The position numbers and the translations under genes are program-made. Positions 52,227 through 64,000 of a DNA stretch of 64,000 nucleotides are shown here, in pieces; position 1 is the stretch's first letter; every line of letters starts with the position of its first letter. Under the pieces are notes generated by a model. It was not told the origin of the DNA. It saw nothing but the letters and a program-made list of their open reading frames with translations, and did no database searches. This stretch comes from Drosophila persimilis (Eukaryota > Arthropoda > Insecta > Diptera > Drosophilidae), in contig NW_020825307.1 in the NCBI RefSeq assembly GCF_003286085.1, positions 558,001 to 622,000 on the forward strand, written 5' to 3'.

Positions 52227-55200
52227 GGTAGCTATAGCTATTGCTATATCGTTTCCACATACATATGTACATATATGTATTTATGGTCGGCTCCGCCCTT
52301 GGCACTATAATTTTATTAGCGTTTCCACTGGCTTCGATGCGTGCCAGTGTCGGGGACGAACCAATACTTTGGTATACAACGGTCTCTGGGTCTTGTATAT
52401 ACACATGTACATATGTATGTATGCATGTACGTACATATGTAACGGTTGTAATTTGTTGATTTTTAACCATTTGCTCCGATCCGTTGCCCGGTTGCCACCC
52501 AAACAAATCATGGATTGGGGGCTTTTTGCTCGAACTCTTTGTCAGGTTGCAAGTCCACTGACAGCCCTGAAGGGAGCAAATCAAACATGTTTGGACTTGG
52601 CAGTCCATCAACAGCAGCTGCTACTCCTTCTCCATCTCCACACAACACACACACACGCACACACACAGGAGCACGAGGATGCACATGTACTTGGACCAAT
52701 TGGCAATTGGTAATGCAACCGATAGTTGGCCAAGACCTCTCCATCCAAGCAGTTGAATCGCCCTTGAGCTCGGAACAATGATATCTGGGATATCTGTTAG
52801 ATACTCGTACAGTGGATAGATACTTTGGAATGCAGCTGCCAAAAAAGAAGCCCCTCTTCAGGCAAGTCCCAGGCTCTTTCTCTCCACTGATCGTTTCATT
52901 GTTCCAGGTAGCGATAGCGGCACTTCTTAATGCTCATTTCTGACGTCATCGGGATATGTACAATATATGTATTTTTGTAGAGTTCCAGCAGGCAGACACC
53001 TCTGTCACGTCACGGCAGTAGCAGACTTCAAAGTGGAACACTTTCACCATTCTTTCAGATATGTATCTCCCACAGGTGGAGGACACGGAAAAAGCTGAGG
53101 AGGCTCTTCTTTTTTCCTTTATGACGACTCGTCAGATCGTCGGCAGATCCCAGCTCCGTTTCAGCGTGCGCTGCAATGTATGCTATGGAAATTGTCCTCA
53201 TGTTGGCCGTAATTAAAGTCTAAACTGGTTTAAGATACACCCACCACACAGACACACACACACACACAGAGAGTGACAGAGAGAGGGAGTGATAGAGAGA
53301 GGGGATGAGGGCAAGCGATGCACAGAAAGAGTTGTAGAGTTTATAGATCTTTAAAGTAGATACCCATGTCTAGGTTGTTATTTTGATTGCCCGATAGACT
53401 CCACGCAGGAGCGTTAAAGCGTGTCCCTTGGCCCTCGGGCTCATCCACAAATGGCAAACGGCCAAAACAAAAGGAATCAACAAACTGCAACTTTCTTTCA
53501 GTTTCCAAGGCGAAGACAGGCCACAGAGCCGCCAGAGTCTCAAAGTGTGTGCTGACAGTCCCCAGGCATTGTCAGTTGGAATAGGTAAGGGCAGGCCGAG
53601 GGCCCCCAAGGAACTCTATGGATAACCACACACCGGGGGGGGGGGCGGGCCAAACTATTGACAAAACAAGGCCAAGATAAGAACCAAAAACCTTTCATCA
53701 CTCTCCGCCCATCCACCCCTACACCCCTACACCCATCGCACCATCGCCAAAATCGTTACGAAGATTTTATTTGCATTTATTTCAATTTCCTCTCTATTAT
53801 TTGTTAGATTTATATTTCTCTGTAACAACATTTGCTTTTTTGATTTTTTTTTTTCTTTTTTTTTTTTTGCTTTTAAAGATATATATGCGTTATTGATCCC
53901 TCCCGCCGACTGACACTGACTGCCTTTAACCTACCCACTGATTTCGGTCTCGATTGCTTTCAATTACATTTCAATTATTGTATTTTCTGATAGATATCAT
54001 ATATTTTGTAGGTATATTGTGTATACAATCACCAGATTACATGTGCACTCATTAATTGTTCAGCTTTTAGTGTAAACTTAGGCGTAAAATATGGTTATAC
54101 ATACGGTTCGTAGTGCTAGTTAGTAATACTATTACCTAAATGGTACAGTAGATCGATCGGTAATGCCTATATACGTAGCTATTGTATGTATATGTCGCTC
54201 AGCTCATCATCTCTGACTCGCGATGCACTTTGATTTGATTTAAAGCCCCTGTACTGCACTGCACTGCACTGCATTCTCCATTGAATCCATTGTGTGCTGT
54301 GCTGATCAAGCCCGTATCGAGCACAAAGGGCACAGCACAGCACTGCACACGATTCAAACAATGAGAGGGATAGAGGGATAGATTGATAGAGAGAGAGGGA
54401 AATCTCCTGCATGTTCGTTTTGGACCCCAACTCAAGGAACAGCCGGAAACAAAAAACAATAAATACTCAATACGCAATAAAAAACCGATTTTGTTTTGGC
54501 TTAAACACAGGTGGCATAAGTTAGGCATAAAAGTTATTGCATTTAATTACACGCTCAATTAGAATCCTATTTTAAAACATTACATAATAACCGTATGATA
54601 ATATTAATTAACAAGAAAAGAACTGCAACGTTTATTTGTATCTCATAATGCTTCAATTCTTTTAGGATTTGTCTTGGTTGTCTACTAGTTCTATGTACGT
54701 TTACGATCATTTACGTTTCGGGCAGGGCCAAGGCTGCTAAGTCAGATTGGATTCTGCGTTTTGGGCTCTCAATTTTCAATTTTCAACATTAAAGTTTCGT
54801 TTGCTTTCTAAATACGAGTACGTGAATACATTTTGTATATCTATATTGCGAACTGTGTTGTATTGGAAAGTCCTATAAAAGATGGCGCCAATAAGGCAAA
54901 CCAAAACACAAACAAATTAACATACATTTTAGAATACTCGCACACTTCGTTGATCTACTCGTACTCAGAAGCAATCCTTTTACGGGGGTTACGTTAAAAT
55001 ATACTATCTGGGATTGTGGGGCCTTTGGGGGACGCGATGTGGGATAATGATACAGAACTTGCTGTGGATGGTGGTAATTGTATTTCATCTCGATACGTTT
55101 GCATTTCTTGCACTGCTTAATTGCTATATTTTGAAAGATCGGGCCTCATCCTCGTTATCCGTTATCCGTTCTCCTTTATCGTTTATCGTTTATGGTTATG

Positions 55201-55618
55201 GTTATCGTCATCGTCTGTTTAGTGCCAGACCAAGGCCAAAAGCAATTTTTGTTTCATCATTATCCGATTTGTTCCGATTTCAGTTATTTTATTTTGATCC
55301 ACTATTTTGTTTTTTGTTGTTGTTGCCTTTGTGTCTGTCTGGCCCCGACTCGGCCTTACTCCCCGACATTGTATTGCGTGTTGTATACTTTACTTATTAG
55401 AACCATTTCATTCCATTTAATATTGATGCTCCGCTCCGTTATGTTCTTTTCGTAACTGATCCTTTCCGTTTCTGTTTCGATACGAGATCCTTTACTCCCT
55501 GGTCAGATCTTAGACGTTTCTTTGTCATCGTTTTGTTTTTTATCAGCTACTAAATGGCTTAACTAAGTGTTTTCAAATCTTGTTTTGTTTGCGCTTACAT
55601 CAATAAATATAAGTTAAT

Positions 55619-55690
55619 GTATATATATATATATATATATTTATATATGTTGTATATATGTATATATATATATATACATATATACATACA
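55619..55690. repeat. (TA)n-rich tract
   Basis: Interrupted TA dinucleotide array in the probable UbcE2H 3'UTR. Confidence 0.8.
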
Positions 55691-55955
55691 TATGGTATGC
55701 ATGTGCATTGTCGCCTCACTCTCTATCTTAAAATTCAATTATCATTCCTATATATATATATATATATAAATATGTATATATGTATAATTTTGTTGCCGTT
55801 TGCTGTTGATTTGCTGGTTTGAAAGATCGTCATCGTCATACTCAAAAAGGGGAGATGCAGAGCGAGAGAGAGAGAGAGAGAAGAGCTGCGCTAAAGCATT
55901 AGTATTAGGCATTTGTCGTTAATGTTAATGGTATTTGATTAGAGTTAAACCGATA

Positions 55956-56507
55956 TTATAACTCCATGTCCCGGGCCTCATCCTCACTATAGTCGGACAT
56001 GCTCGATTCGCTATCGCTGCTCTCTCGCTCCTGTTGCGCCGCCCGCAGCGCATCCTCGGTGGCATAGCGTTGCACATAGTCGGCCACCTTGCGATGGTAC
56101 TCTTCCGGCTCGTGCAGGTACAGGGCGGCGGCATCCCGATTGAGCGGATCCACCGGATTCGGATATGTGAGCAGCTGCGGCAAAAACGACTCGAATATGT
56201 TCGATAGGTCGTACAGGGCCGTCCAGGCCTGATTGATCACATCTAGACAGACCGTGCCAGACGATTCGTCAATGTTCGGATGGTAGATCTTGTTCACGAA
56301 TCCAATGCTCGGCGACTTGAAGGGATAGTTATCCGGCAGATAGACGCGAACCTTCCACACACCGCCCTCGTAGGGTGTTTCCGACGGGCCAAAGAATTTC
56401 ACATGGAACTCGTTGAGGCCCCCGAGAATGGTGACCTCGTGTTTTGATTCAATTAGTTTGATCACGTCATTGTCCATGCGACGCTTTCCAGCACTGGGTG
56501 ACGACAT
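55956..56507 (-). CDS. UbcE2H: UbcE2H, E2 ubiquitin-conjugating enzyme (UBE2H type)
   Basis: Accepts ubiquitin from E1 and works with the CTLH/GID-type E3 ligase in other animals. A single uninterrupted exon gives 183 residues, the same length as human UBE2H. It begins [20 protein letters not shown]. The UBC fold is complete, with the motif [11 protein letters not shown], the HPNI box ([13 protein letters not shown]) and the catalytic Cys87. The family-specific acidic C-terminal tail ([20 protein letters not shown]) is retained. The 5'UTR is probably split: a good acceptor (CTCTTTTAG) places a UTR exon at 56850-56508. A first exon further upstream is likely but unfixed. Confidence 0.96.
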   Translation of the reverse strand: MSSPSAGKRRMDNDVIKLIESKHEVTILGGLNEFHVKFFGPSETPYEGGVWKVRVYLPDNYPFKSPSIGFVNKIYHPNIDESSGTVCLDVINQAWTALYDLSNIFESFLPQLLTYPNPVDPLNRDAAALYLHEPEEYHRKVADYVQRYATEDALRAAQQERESSDSESSMSDYSEDEARDMEL

Positions 56508-56850
56508 ATTTGTAGCTTTAGCTTTTGATTGACTTTTGGGTTTTGGATTTGATAAGGTTAGGATAGTGCTTTTGCTGAGGTCGGTCTCGATCTCGATCTC
56601 GGTCTCTCTTGTCCTCTTCTTGTCGTTGTATTTTACTAAGGCTAAGGCGGTGTTTGTTTATTTGTTTCTTTGTTTCGTTCTATCTTTGTATTTGTTGTAT
56701 ATTGTAAATGTTTTTATTGCTGTTCCGGTTCCTGTTTGTGGTGCTATTCTCCTTCTTTCCGTTTCCTGTTGCACGGCTCCTTCTTCCGCATTCGTCAACT
56801 CTCACACACACAATCCAGCGCAATCAGAAACGTCGCAAAGGGGCTGCTGC
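56508..56850 (-). other. UbcE2H: 5'UTR exon of UbcE2H (proposed)
   Basis: On the minus strand a pyrimidine-rich tract ending CTCTTTTAG (56851-56859) precedes this segment, which runs to the UbcE2H ATG. Conserved only by inference. Confidence 0.45.
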
Positions 56851-56859
56851 CTAAAAGAG

Positions 56860-59800
56860 CGAGAGAGAACCATTTTAGTATGTGAACATCTTTCCTTTTG
56901 GGGGTATAAAGGGATTCATTAAAATTTTAGTTGTTTTGCAGTACAAGCAGCTATTGACTATCATATGTATTTATTAATATGTATTCATTCCATTCTATTA
57001 TCTAGGTCATTCAAGGCCCAACTTTTCCTTTGATTCTCTTTTGCTCACACACACCCACACCCACACGTATCCATCCACCCATAGGAATGCACGTGGCCTA
57101 ACTGAGGAAACTATGTCAGGCATCTGTGACGTCGCTCTCCTTTCCATTTCCATTTCCACAGACACCCTTCCAACAGCCTCTCATAACAGCCTAGCAGCAT
57201 CCCTCTCTTTCCCGCGAGGTCCTACTACGTCGTTGCCATTTGGCAATTGGTTGTCCTTCAATGGAAGGTCTCCCTAATTTCGTTTATTTTCCACAAATAT
57301 CCCCGTGTTGCATACTTCAGGGATGCCGCAGCGCTCAGTGTGCCCCCACAGTTACGTTGCTGTTAATTTTGGGCAAGCTCTCAGCATGCATTTCTTTATG
57401 GCCTATGACTGCTGTCCTTTCGCGAGAACTTCTGGTGCCGTCATATAGTCGTCATCTGCCTCTGGCCCCATTTTCAGGGCGCACCCATACCGAGAGGGTC
57501 GGACGGAAGGGGATGGTTGACTGTTGTTTTCAAACAAGCTCAGCTGTTTAATGTTGTTGCTTGAAAGAGAAAAGCGAGAGAGATGGAGAGAGCGAGAGAG
57601 CTGGGCAGAGAAAACCAGCTTGAGCCAACCCCAAAAATCATCTTGAAATCAACAATGTACAGTGGGCTCGGTTCAGTTTGGCAGCTGTTCAGCTGGACCC
57701 AGTCGACACTCAAGGCTAAATTCTATTGTTAGACACGGGCAATGGTATGTCTTCTAGTTTTTATCATGGAGCATAGTCACAATTAGGAAGGTGGCTTCAT
57801 TTGGTCAAGATGTTCATATCTGTGGTTTTTTTTTTTTTATCAAAAATCGTTAGTGTATAATGTAGAGATTGTCATGTAAGAGCCGCTATAATAATTCCAC
57901 TCGGAAAGTTACTATTTCCTTGTATCGACAAGCAACAAAAAGCTAACAGGCCCCACTGTGCCCATGCACTTTTACTGTGTTGTCTCCTCTCTATCTTTCT
58001 CTCTCTCTCTCTCTCTGTCAGACTGTTGGATGAGCTAATTCTGCTTTTACTTTGACCCTCTCCGCTCTCACTTGCTGTTTCTCTCACGCTCACTTGTTCG
58101 CTCCCTATGACTATCTGTGCCTCTATTCCTATCTCTATCGTCTATGCCACTGCATGCTCCACGGTCTGGCTTCGATCGGGAAAACACAAAAACTGTGAAA
58201 TTCTCTTTCGATTTGCTTGTGTGGTGAATTGGTTTTAGGCACCGAAGTAATACTGTAGGTTGTTTAGGCTCCACAGTGGGGCTGCTTCTGGTGTTGTTGT
58301 TGTTGTTTGCGTTGCTTTTGTCAGACATTTGTCTTTTGGCTCTTGCGTATACATATGTACATACATATATACCTGCGTATGTGCATATATGTATGTATGT
58401 ATATATATGACATTTATGTGTGCGAGATGCGCCCACGGTTCTCTTGTCACATGGAAGATCGTCAACAGCAATAACAATGAGAGTCATCCCAAAATGAGAG
58501 TCAGCTGCAAATTGAAGTATTTGCCGTCTCTCTCTCGCTCTTTGCCTCTGCTTATACTTTTGAAATATTTCACAATAAAATATAAACAGGAAAGAGCTAT
58601 TCAATAATTTATCGCGCACTACCGTTTGAAAGTTTATAACTGTTTTTTCTTTTGCACAAACACACAGCACATGGAGGACAGTCACATATGTATGGATGTA
58701 TATGGATTTGTTTTACAGTGGATTTTTGGAGTTCTACATTTAATTGCGACTACTGCTATTCCTGGTTTTGTTGTGCCTCCCTTTTGGTTTGGCCTGCACT
58801 TACATATGTACATATATATTTCTTCTTTTTGGTGCTCTTTCTTGTTTTGTTGTCTACTTCAACTAGTAACTGAAAATTAAATGGCATCTGAGCTGAAGCC
58901 CCCAGCGAGCAGAGCAGAGCGGAGCAGAGACACTGGCAGAGGCAGAGCAGCGCCTCTGAGAGCAGCGAGCGAGCAGCATAAGAAGTGAAGAAAAGCAGCG
59001 AACGGGAGAGCAACGCGCACGGTATATTCAATTAAAGGTGAAACAGTGTCATCCAAACCTGTTTCCGATTTTCCCCACAGATGCCGGCAAGCACTAATAC
59101 AAATCGAGCAAATTTAGAGTACAGCTCCCAGAAATAATACAATTCGATTGGAAACTGGGGATAGTTTTGAAAATATAAAGCGTGTATTTATTACAAAAAA
59201 AAATCTTTTCTAATCAGATAGGAGGAGAATATTAGAATTGTAATATAATTTTGACAATTTTCAAAAAATGTTCAATGTCCTAGGCTTCTAAGATTCAATG
59301 ATATCCATGGTCATTTCCATGAAAAAATCGATTTTAGCATTGTACATTTTCGGAGACTAGTATTTGGAGACGAGTAAAGGTTTTAAGTTCTGTAGTATAC
59401 ATATGTATGAATAACTGCGAAGCATTGCGAGTGGAACCATTGGTCGAACCAATGCCAACACGATTGGAGCTCTGATCTATGCATAAATACATAGTACATA
59501 CATATGTGAATTAATGCCGAATTTGGCTTGATAATTTTGAGAAATGAATAACGGTTTGAGTTTTAGAACAAAGCTTTCCGTGCAAAGGTAACCCACAAAA
59601 TAAACAGAGAACGAATGCTAAGAGGGATACAAATTACAATAAATAGCAACGCGAAAAAAGAGAACGCCACAATCAGAAGGTGGTACATACTTTTTATTTG
59701 ATGTACCATGGCAGCGCGCACAGCCACGAAAGAGAGCACGAGAGAGTGTCAGAGAGAGCAACCAGTGCTGAGGGCAGAGCGCAGTGCAGTGCAAAGTTGC

Positions 59801-62409
59801 TTGATTCCCCACGCGCTTACCTTACCCTTCGCACCCACCAAATGTACAAAAGCAAAATCATAATAACAAAGCGAGCGCCAAAAGCCAAAGCGATAGCAGC
59901 AGAAACAACAAATTAGACGGAAAAAAGCGCACAAGCAGAAGCAGCGAAGCAAAAGGCAGCAGCAAAACCAACAACATGATTCTGCCAAAGCTAAGAAAAG
60001 CTATAATCAAGGACAGCGACAGCTAGCAGTAGCGTAGCAGCAGCAGCAGCTGTAAACCAAACACACAGGCACGCACACACACATAAGCATTCATATGGAT
60101 GAGAGAACCAAAATGCAGCAAAGGCAAAAACCAAAAGCAAATGCAAATGAAACAAGCTAGAGAAAAGAAATAAGGAAATAATTATTTACGAACATTACGA
60201 AGACTTCATGCCCTTTCGCATGGTCAAAATAATGACAGTCTCATATTCACAGTAATACAAACAGAGCTCTGCTCTCCAGGCATCCACATGAGCATATGCA
60301 CCACGAACCCATTGAGGTATGTACACCCACGTCCCTTCATTAGGGGTAATTGATTTGATGAAAAAAGCTAACGAGGTCACATGCTGGGACAACTAGGATT
60401 CCATTCCTGCGAAAATCGTTTCCCAATGGATGAGCGTTCGTATGTATGTTCGAGCATGTTAGACACAACCACCCACAACTACCACAGTCAGCGTAAACGC
60501 AGGACACAAAAGAGTGCGGTCGTTGACTGCGTATATGCATGTGTATATATTCAAGTTTTTTGCTTAGTTGGTGGTGTGGTATGGGAGCTGATGATGTGTG
60601 GAGAGTGGGGCATTGCTGTTTGATAAGGGGTTTTCGCTTATGGAGGGGAAATACACACACACATACACGCATATATGGGCTAAGGCCAAACGGCAGTTGA
60701 GAACGGTGTGAAAGAAACACGACACATGATCATATACATACATATTTATTTATGCATGTGTCGTATTGCTGATAAGATTTAAAACGCAAAAGCAAATGCA
60801 AAACGAAAAACAAAAAGAAATCGGTAAGCACAACGCAATAAACGGGGCCAAAACCAAAGTGCGTAGTATATGGTAATGGTAGGGGAGTTAGAGCTCTAAC
60901 AAATAGTGGAGGGACAATGGCAACAACACAAAGTAAATTCAATTTGAGTGGAGGATACTGCTTTTTAATGTTATTAGACATGAAATACACATTCACATGT
61001 CCATAGAAACAATAGAGAATTGAAAAACTGAAATATATAACTTTGCACTTTTTTTGGAAAAAGAAAAAAAAACAAACGAAAACATTCACAGCTGAGTGGC
61101 GGCGGCGACCCATCACTATCGCACACTTCCTTAGCATTGATACACCGACCCAAGGGAATTGTACACACTCACAGACACACAATACAGGGGGACAAGAATT
61201 ATTTTTGTTTAATAATACAGTTAAATAGTTTCATTTAAGTACTGTATTTACATATATTCCATTATGCAAATACACACACACAGGCTGCACACATCTCGTA
61301 ATACCTTTTATTTTGATTTCTCTGTTATATATTTTTGTTTGCTGTTGCTGCTACTTTTTCTATTGAGGTGCAGGCGTGGGTCTTGATGGCTGGGGCTGCC
61401 GCATTTGGTTTTTTACGCATCGATACTTCTCCACATTGTTAAATGCACTGGCCGCGATCTCTGCATTTTTCCACGTCTTTCCCCTTTGTCCGCGCAGTCA
61501 CGACGATTGTTGGGGTCTTTGTTATTTTTGATTGCTCAACATTTAAAAATGTACTGCGTCGCTATCGGTGCCATACCTATTTGGGGGCGGCTGCCCTGTA
61601 TCGATATTGTACTCGTACCTTCAGGGGTGATTTAAGCGGCCAGTCCTATCGATAGGTGTTGCATTCGACTAGAGCCAATATTGTCGCGCCAAAATACATA
61701 TATCGTGTTTGTTAAAATAATATAAAAAAAGAATCTAACTTTGCACCATCTTTGCACGGAGTAATATGACATTGACCCCCTACGCGAACGACACTTCCTT
61801 CCCAGCAACCAGATCCTCCAGGAGGACTTCATCCTGTCTCATGACAGCTGATTGCTCTCACCTGGCAGTGGCTCTAGGGATGAAGTCTAACTAGTATGAT
61901 TTATTTATTTATAGCCAACACACTAATATGTGCACCTGCAATAAGTGATCGCACAAATACATCGATATAGATATTTTTCCAGCCGCCAAAAAATATATCA
62001 TCCATATATCGATATAAACAACATAGGAGCATCACATATGCATCTCTAATTTGTTAATATTTCTCGCTCGGAACGGTTGTGGTTTTCGCGGGTTTGGCCA
62101 TTTTTTGTTGTAGTTTTTTTTTGGTTACGGGCTAAGCGGCATCGCTACCTGTCCATTAGCCGATTTTTCTGACGAGTGCGTGTGTGTGTATGTGTGAGAG
62201 TTCTGGCTACATACACCTTACTTTTTATGGCCGAATGTTAATCTTATCGCAAATCAAACTGCGAGCATGAGTCCGCAGCAGAAATTGTAATAGAATTTAA
62301 GTCTTACATTCGAACGGCCCAATTGGAACTTTACTTCTTCTGGTCCTGCTGATCCTCACAAAAGCTCATCGATCGACCACAACGCATTGAGAGATCCGCC
62401 TACACCACC
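56860..62409. other. Spacer between UbcE2H and the right-edge gene
   Basis: No coding region is supported. A-rich minus-strand sequence near 58240-58340 could be the UbcE2H first exon. A CT tract lies at 57990-58016, and a GAGCA-rich run at 58900-59010. An A-rich plus-strand stretch at 59690-60170 has the look of a Drosophila 5'UTR. CGAT-type sites cluster at 61600-62020. The segment 62230-62409 is the likely 5'UTR of the right-edge gene. Confidence 0.45.
61600..62020 (+). promoter_or_regulatory. DRE/CGAT cluster, candidate promoter of the right-edge gene
   Basis: Sites include ATCGATATT near 61598, the palindrome CTATCGATAG (61646-61655), ATCGATATAG near 61960 and TATCGATATAA near 62006. 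This is typical of DREF/BEAF-driven housekeeping promoters and lies 400-800 bases upstream of the ATG at 62410. Confidence 0.5.
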
Positions 62410-62649
62410 ATGCCTGTAAAGACAGTGGTCCGCCAGCAAAGCCAGACGCCCGCCCAGCAACTGCAGCAGCAGCGGCAGCGGGATGTGGAGAACGGCCTTT
62501 ATCCAAATATACCACCCGAGCGGAGATCGCCGCCCTCACGGCCCCAAACCCTGCGCCAGGACACCATCGACATGGAGGAGATACCCCTCAATCAGACAAT
62601 ATCGCAAGAGCCAGAGGATCGGCGCAAGATGAGGGAAGTATTTGACAAG
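62410..62649 (+). CDS. First coding exon of an unrecognised gene (partial)
   Basis: An ATG in a good Drosophila context (CACCATG) opens 80 codons that end in phase 0 at a GTAAGC donor (62650). The peptide is hydrophilic: a Gln-rich start (MPVKTVVRQQSQTPAQQLQQ), a Pro/Arg segment (PPERRSPPSRPQ), an acidic stretch (DTIDMEEIPLNQTISQEPED) and RRKMREVFDK at the end. No domain is evident and I do not recognise the protein; it resembles a flexible cytosolic N-terminus. The following 1.35 kb to the edge shows no in-phase acceptor with protein-like sequence, so the next exon is probably outside. Confidence 0.65.
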
Positions 62650-64000
62650 GTAAGCATCACAGATCACAGCACAGGAAATAGGGGAGCTGTTTCTGGGGAA
62701 TTTCGTAAAATTACTCAAACCATGGGATTTTTTTTGCACTTGAGCCGGCAAAACGATTCTCCGTCTTCCCCCTTACCGCCTCGTTCGTGTGTGTGTGTGT
62801 GACTGAAAATTTTTCTGGTTTTTTTGTTTTTGTTGTTGCCGGCGTTGCCATTGGTGAAAGTTGGTGAATTAATGAATGAATCATCATCCATGGCATTGCA
62901 TGTGGACGGACACCCTTTCCCCACTCTCAGCTGAGGGCGGCTCTTCCTTTCCTGGCTGCCACTCAACTTCGCACCTTGCGTATTTACCGCAAACATGTAT
63001 GTGTACATAGCCGTTTTTTGATTTCCCCCTTTTCTTTAATACCCTATACTACAAGTTGGTATATAAATTATTAGTAGTTGCTATGGGAAACGGTTTCCGT
63101 TTATAGTTCCTTCTCCGATATTTTGAATTGCCTTTTAATGTTTGGATACTCGTACATATGTATATTGCACAGCCCTTTGAACGATCGGTCGAAACTACTG
63201 CCATAGGAACGATCGACGCGGAAGGGTATAACAAGCTTCTGCACTTTTTTATTTGTTGCATTCTGTTTTCTTAGCATTTGGTTGGGTGGGGCAGAGAAGG
63301 GGGAAGAGGGGTTGTCTTATCGCTGACAGCTGTTGGTGGAGGGAGGGGCAGGGAGCAGCGAAAGAACCGGTTATAAATTATTCTTTGCTTTGTGTATCGT
63401 TCTATCTTTCGGTGGTGGTGGATTGTTGTTGCTGTTACTGTGCCTGTTCTGATGTTAGGGGAGGCATTGATATGGCGTTAGTCACCTTGACCTCCCTCTC
63501 TCAATGCCAACTCCTCGCACCTGTTTGCATGTTCTTGTTGCTCGGTGTTTTATTATCACTTCCACAAAACGGATGTGCAGAGTCCCGACCATAGTTAGGT
63601 ATTTGTGCTATAAAGGCTCCATGTTATGCATACCCTGGTTGATTGGCAATACTGTATAAATTTCTCAAAAAACTGCAGTGCTATCCTTGATAGAGTTTTA
63701 GATAATTATAGGTCGATAATAAAACGAGTCAATGCTGAAAAAAAGAAAACTGAACGGCAAATTGACAGTCACGCGTGAACGTGTAATGAAAGATCTCAGG
63801 GGAATGGTGCTTCTGTTGCTAACGGAACTCTAGCCAAGAATTTTGTTAGAATCAACAAAAACAAAATAGCTGCGGGTCAGTTGCAGAGGGTTCGGGGGTC
63901 CGAAGATAGTTTTGGTGTGTGTGCTTTTTCGATCCAAAGAAAGTTGTCTTCTCTTTGAATGTTATTCCGCTTCGTTCTGTTCGGATGGCAGAAATTAGCA
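62650..64000. other. Intron of the right-edge gene to the window end
   Basis: AT-rich and T-rich non-coding sequence with GT runs near 62789 and no recognisable exon. Confidence 0.4.

Larger units (their letters stand above)
50472..55955. other. Spacer and introns between calaxin-type gene and UbcE2H
   Basis: The left part (50.5-53.5 kb) must contain the missing first exon of the calaxin-type gene; none stands out. It includes a nested tandem repeat at 51000-51600, a CTGT run at 52193-52226, CA tracts near 52650 and 53252, and a G run near 53634. The part from about 53.75 to 55.95 kb is T-rich and reads as a long UbcE2H 3'UTR, with TTTATT near 53765 and TA tracts near 55619-55690 and 55750-55768. 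Long frames at 51378-51965 and 51940-52713 are low-complexity. Confidence 0.4.

Noticed and set aside
51940..52713. 257-codon open frame on the plus strand
   Set aside because: No ATG-supported domain; it spans CTGT, CATATG and CA microsatellites and is Cys/Leu-biased as such tracts dictate.
52508..52744. Minus-strand peptide with a protein-like end (SPNMFDLLPSGLSVDLQ)
   Set aside because: Considered as the missing first exon of the calaxin-type gene, but it ends in a stop without a suitable donor and begins in CA-repeat translation.

Overview
The window is animal nuclear DNA from a Drosophila species. Genes are intron-containing with GT/AG junctions, introns and spacers are rich in CA, TA and CT microsatellites, and every recognised protein is closest to a fly protein. 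Product identities come from recognising the encoded proteins; exon limits were placed by hand from splice sites and reading phase and close without frame errors in each full gene.

The left part (about 1-23.5 kb) holds the first coding exon of stuxnet/midnolin (stx, minus), raspberry IMP dehydrogenase (ras, plus), Rabphilin (Rph, minus), Tango5/VMP1 (minus) and Atg8a (minus). In D. melanogaster these belong, as I recall, to one X-chromosome neighbourhood near 9E. The right part (about 25.5-57 kb) holds the integrin beta gene myospheroid (mys, plus), the NMD factor Upf2 (minus), a DNAI2-type axonemal dynein intermediate chain (plus), an SDR16C-type lipid dehydrogenase (minus), a calaxin/EFCAB1-type EF-hand protein (minus) and the E2 enzyme UbcE2H (minus), most of which I recall from the 7D neighbourhood. 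Joining the two blocks fits an X (Muller A) rearranged relative to D. melanogaster, for example in the obscura group; that placement is inference. At 62.4 kb the first coding exon of an unrecognised plus-strand gene begins and runs past the right edge.

The most interesting non-coding signal is a dispersed repeat of about 250-300 bp found in intact or broken form at least nine times. Read in one direction it carries near-copies of core-promoter motif 6, a DREF site (TATCGATA) and motif 1 (GGTCACACTG), the usual parts of fly housekeeping promoters. Copies lie upstream of stx, ras, Tango5, Atg8a, mys and Upf2, and in each case the promoter-sense orientation agrees with the strand of the adjacent gene. 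Oppositely oriented copies occupy the Atg8a-mys spacer, which is also the junction of the two syntenic blocks.

Themes: autophagy and ER membrane remodelling (Atg8a, Tango5), purine synthesis (ras), synaptic exocytosis (Rph), adhesion (mys), RNA decay (Upf2), ubiquitin and proteasome pathways (UbcE2H, stx), and two outer-dynein-arm proteins within 10 kb. No tRNA, rRNA, CRISPR, virus or intact transposon coding region was seen.
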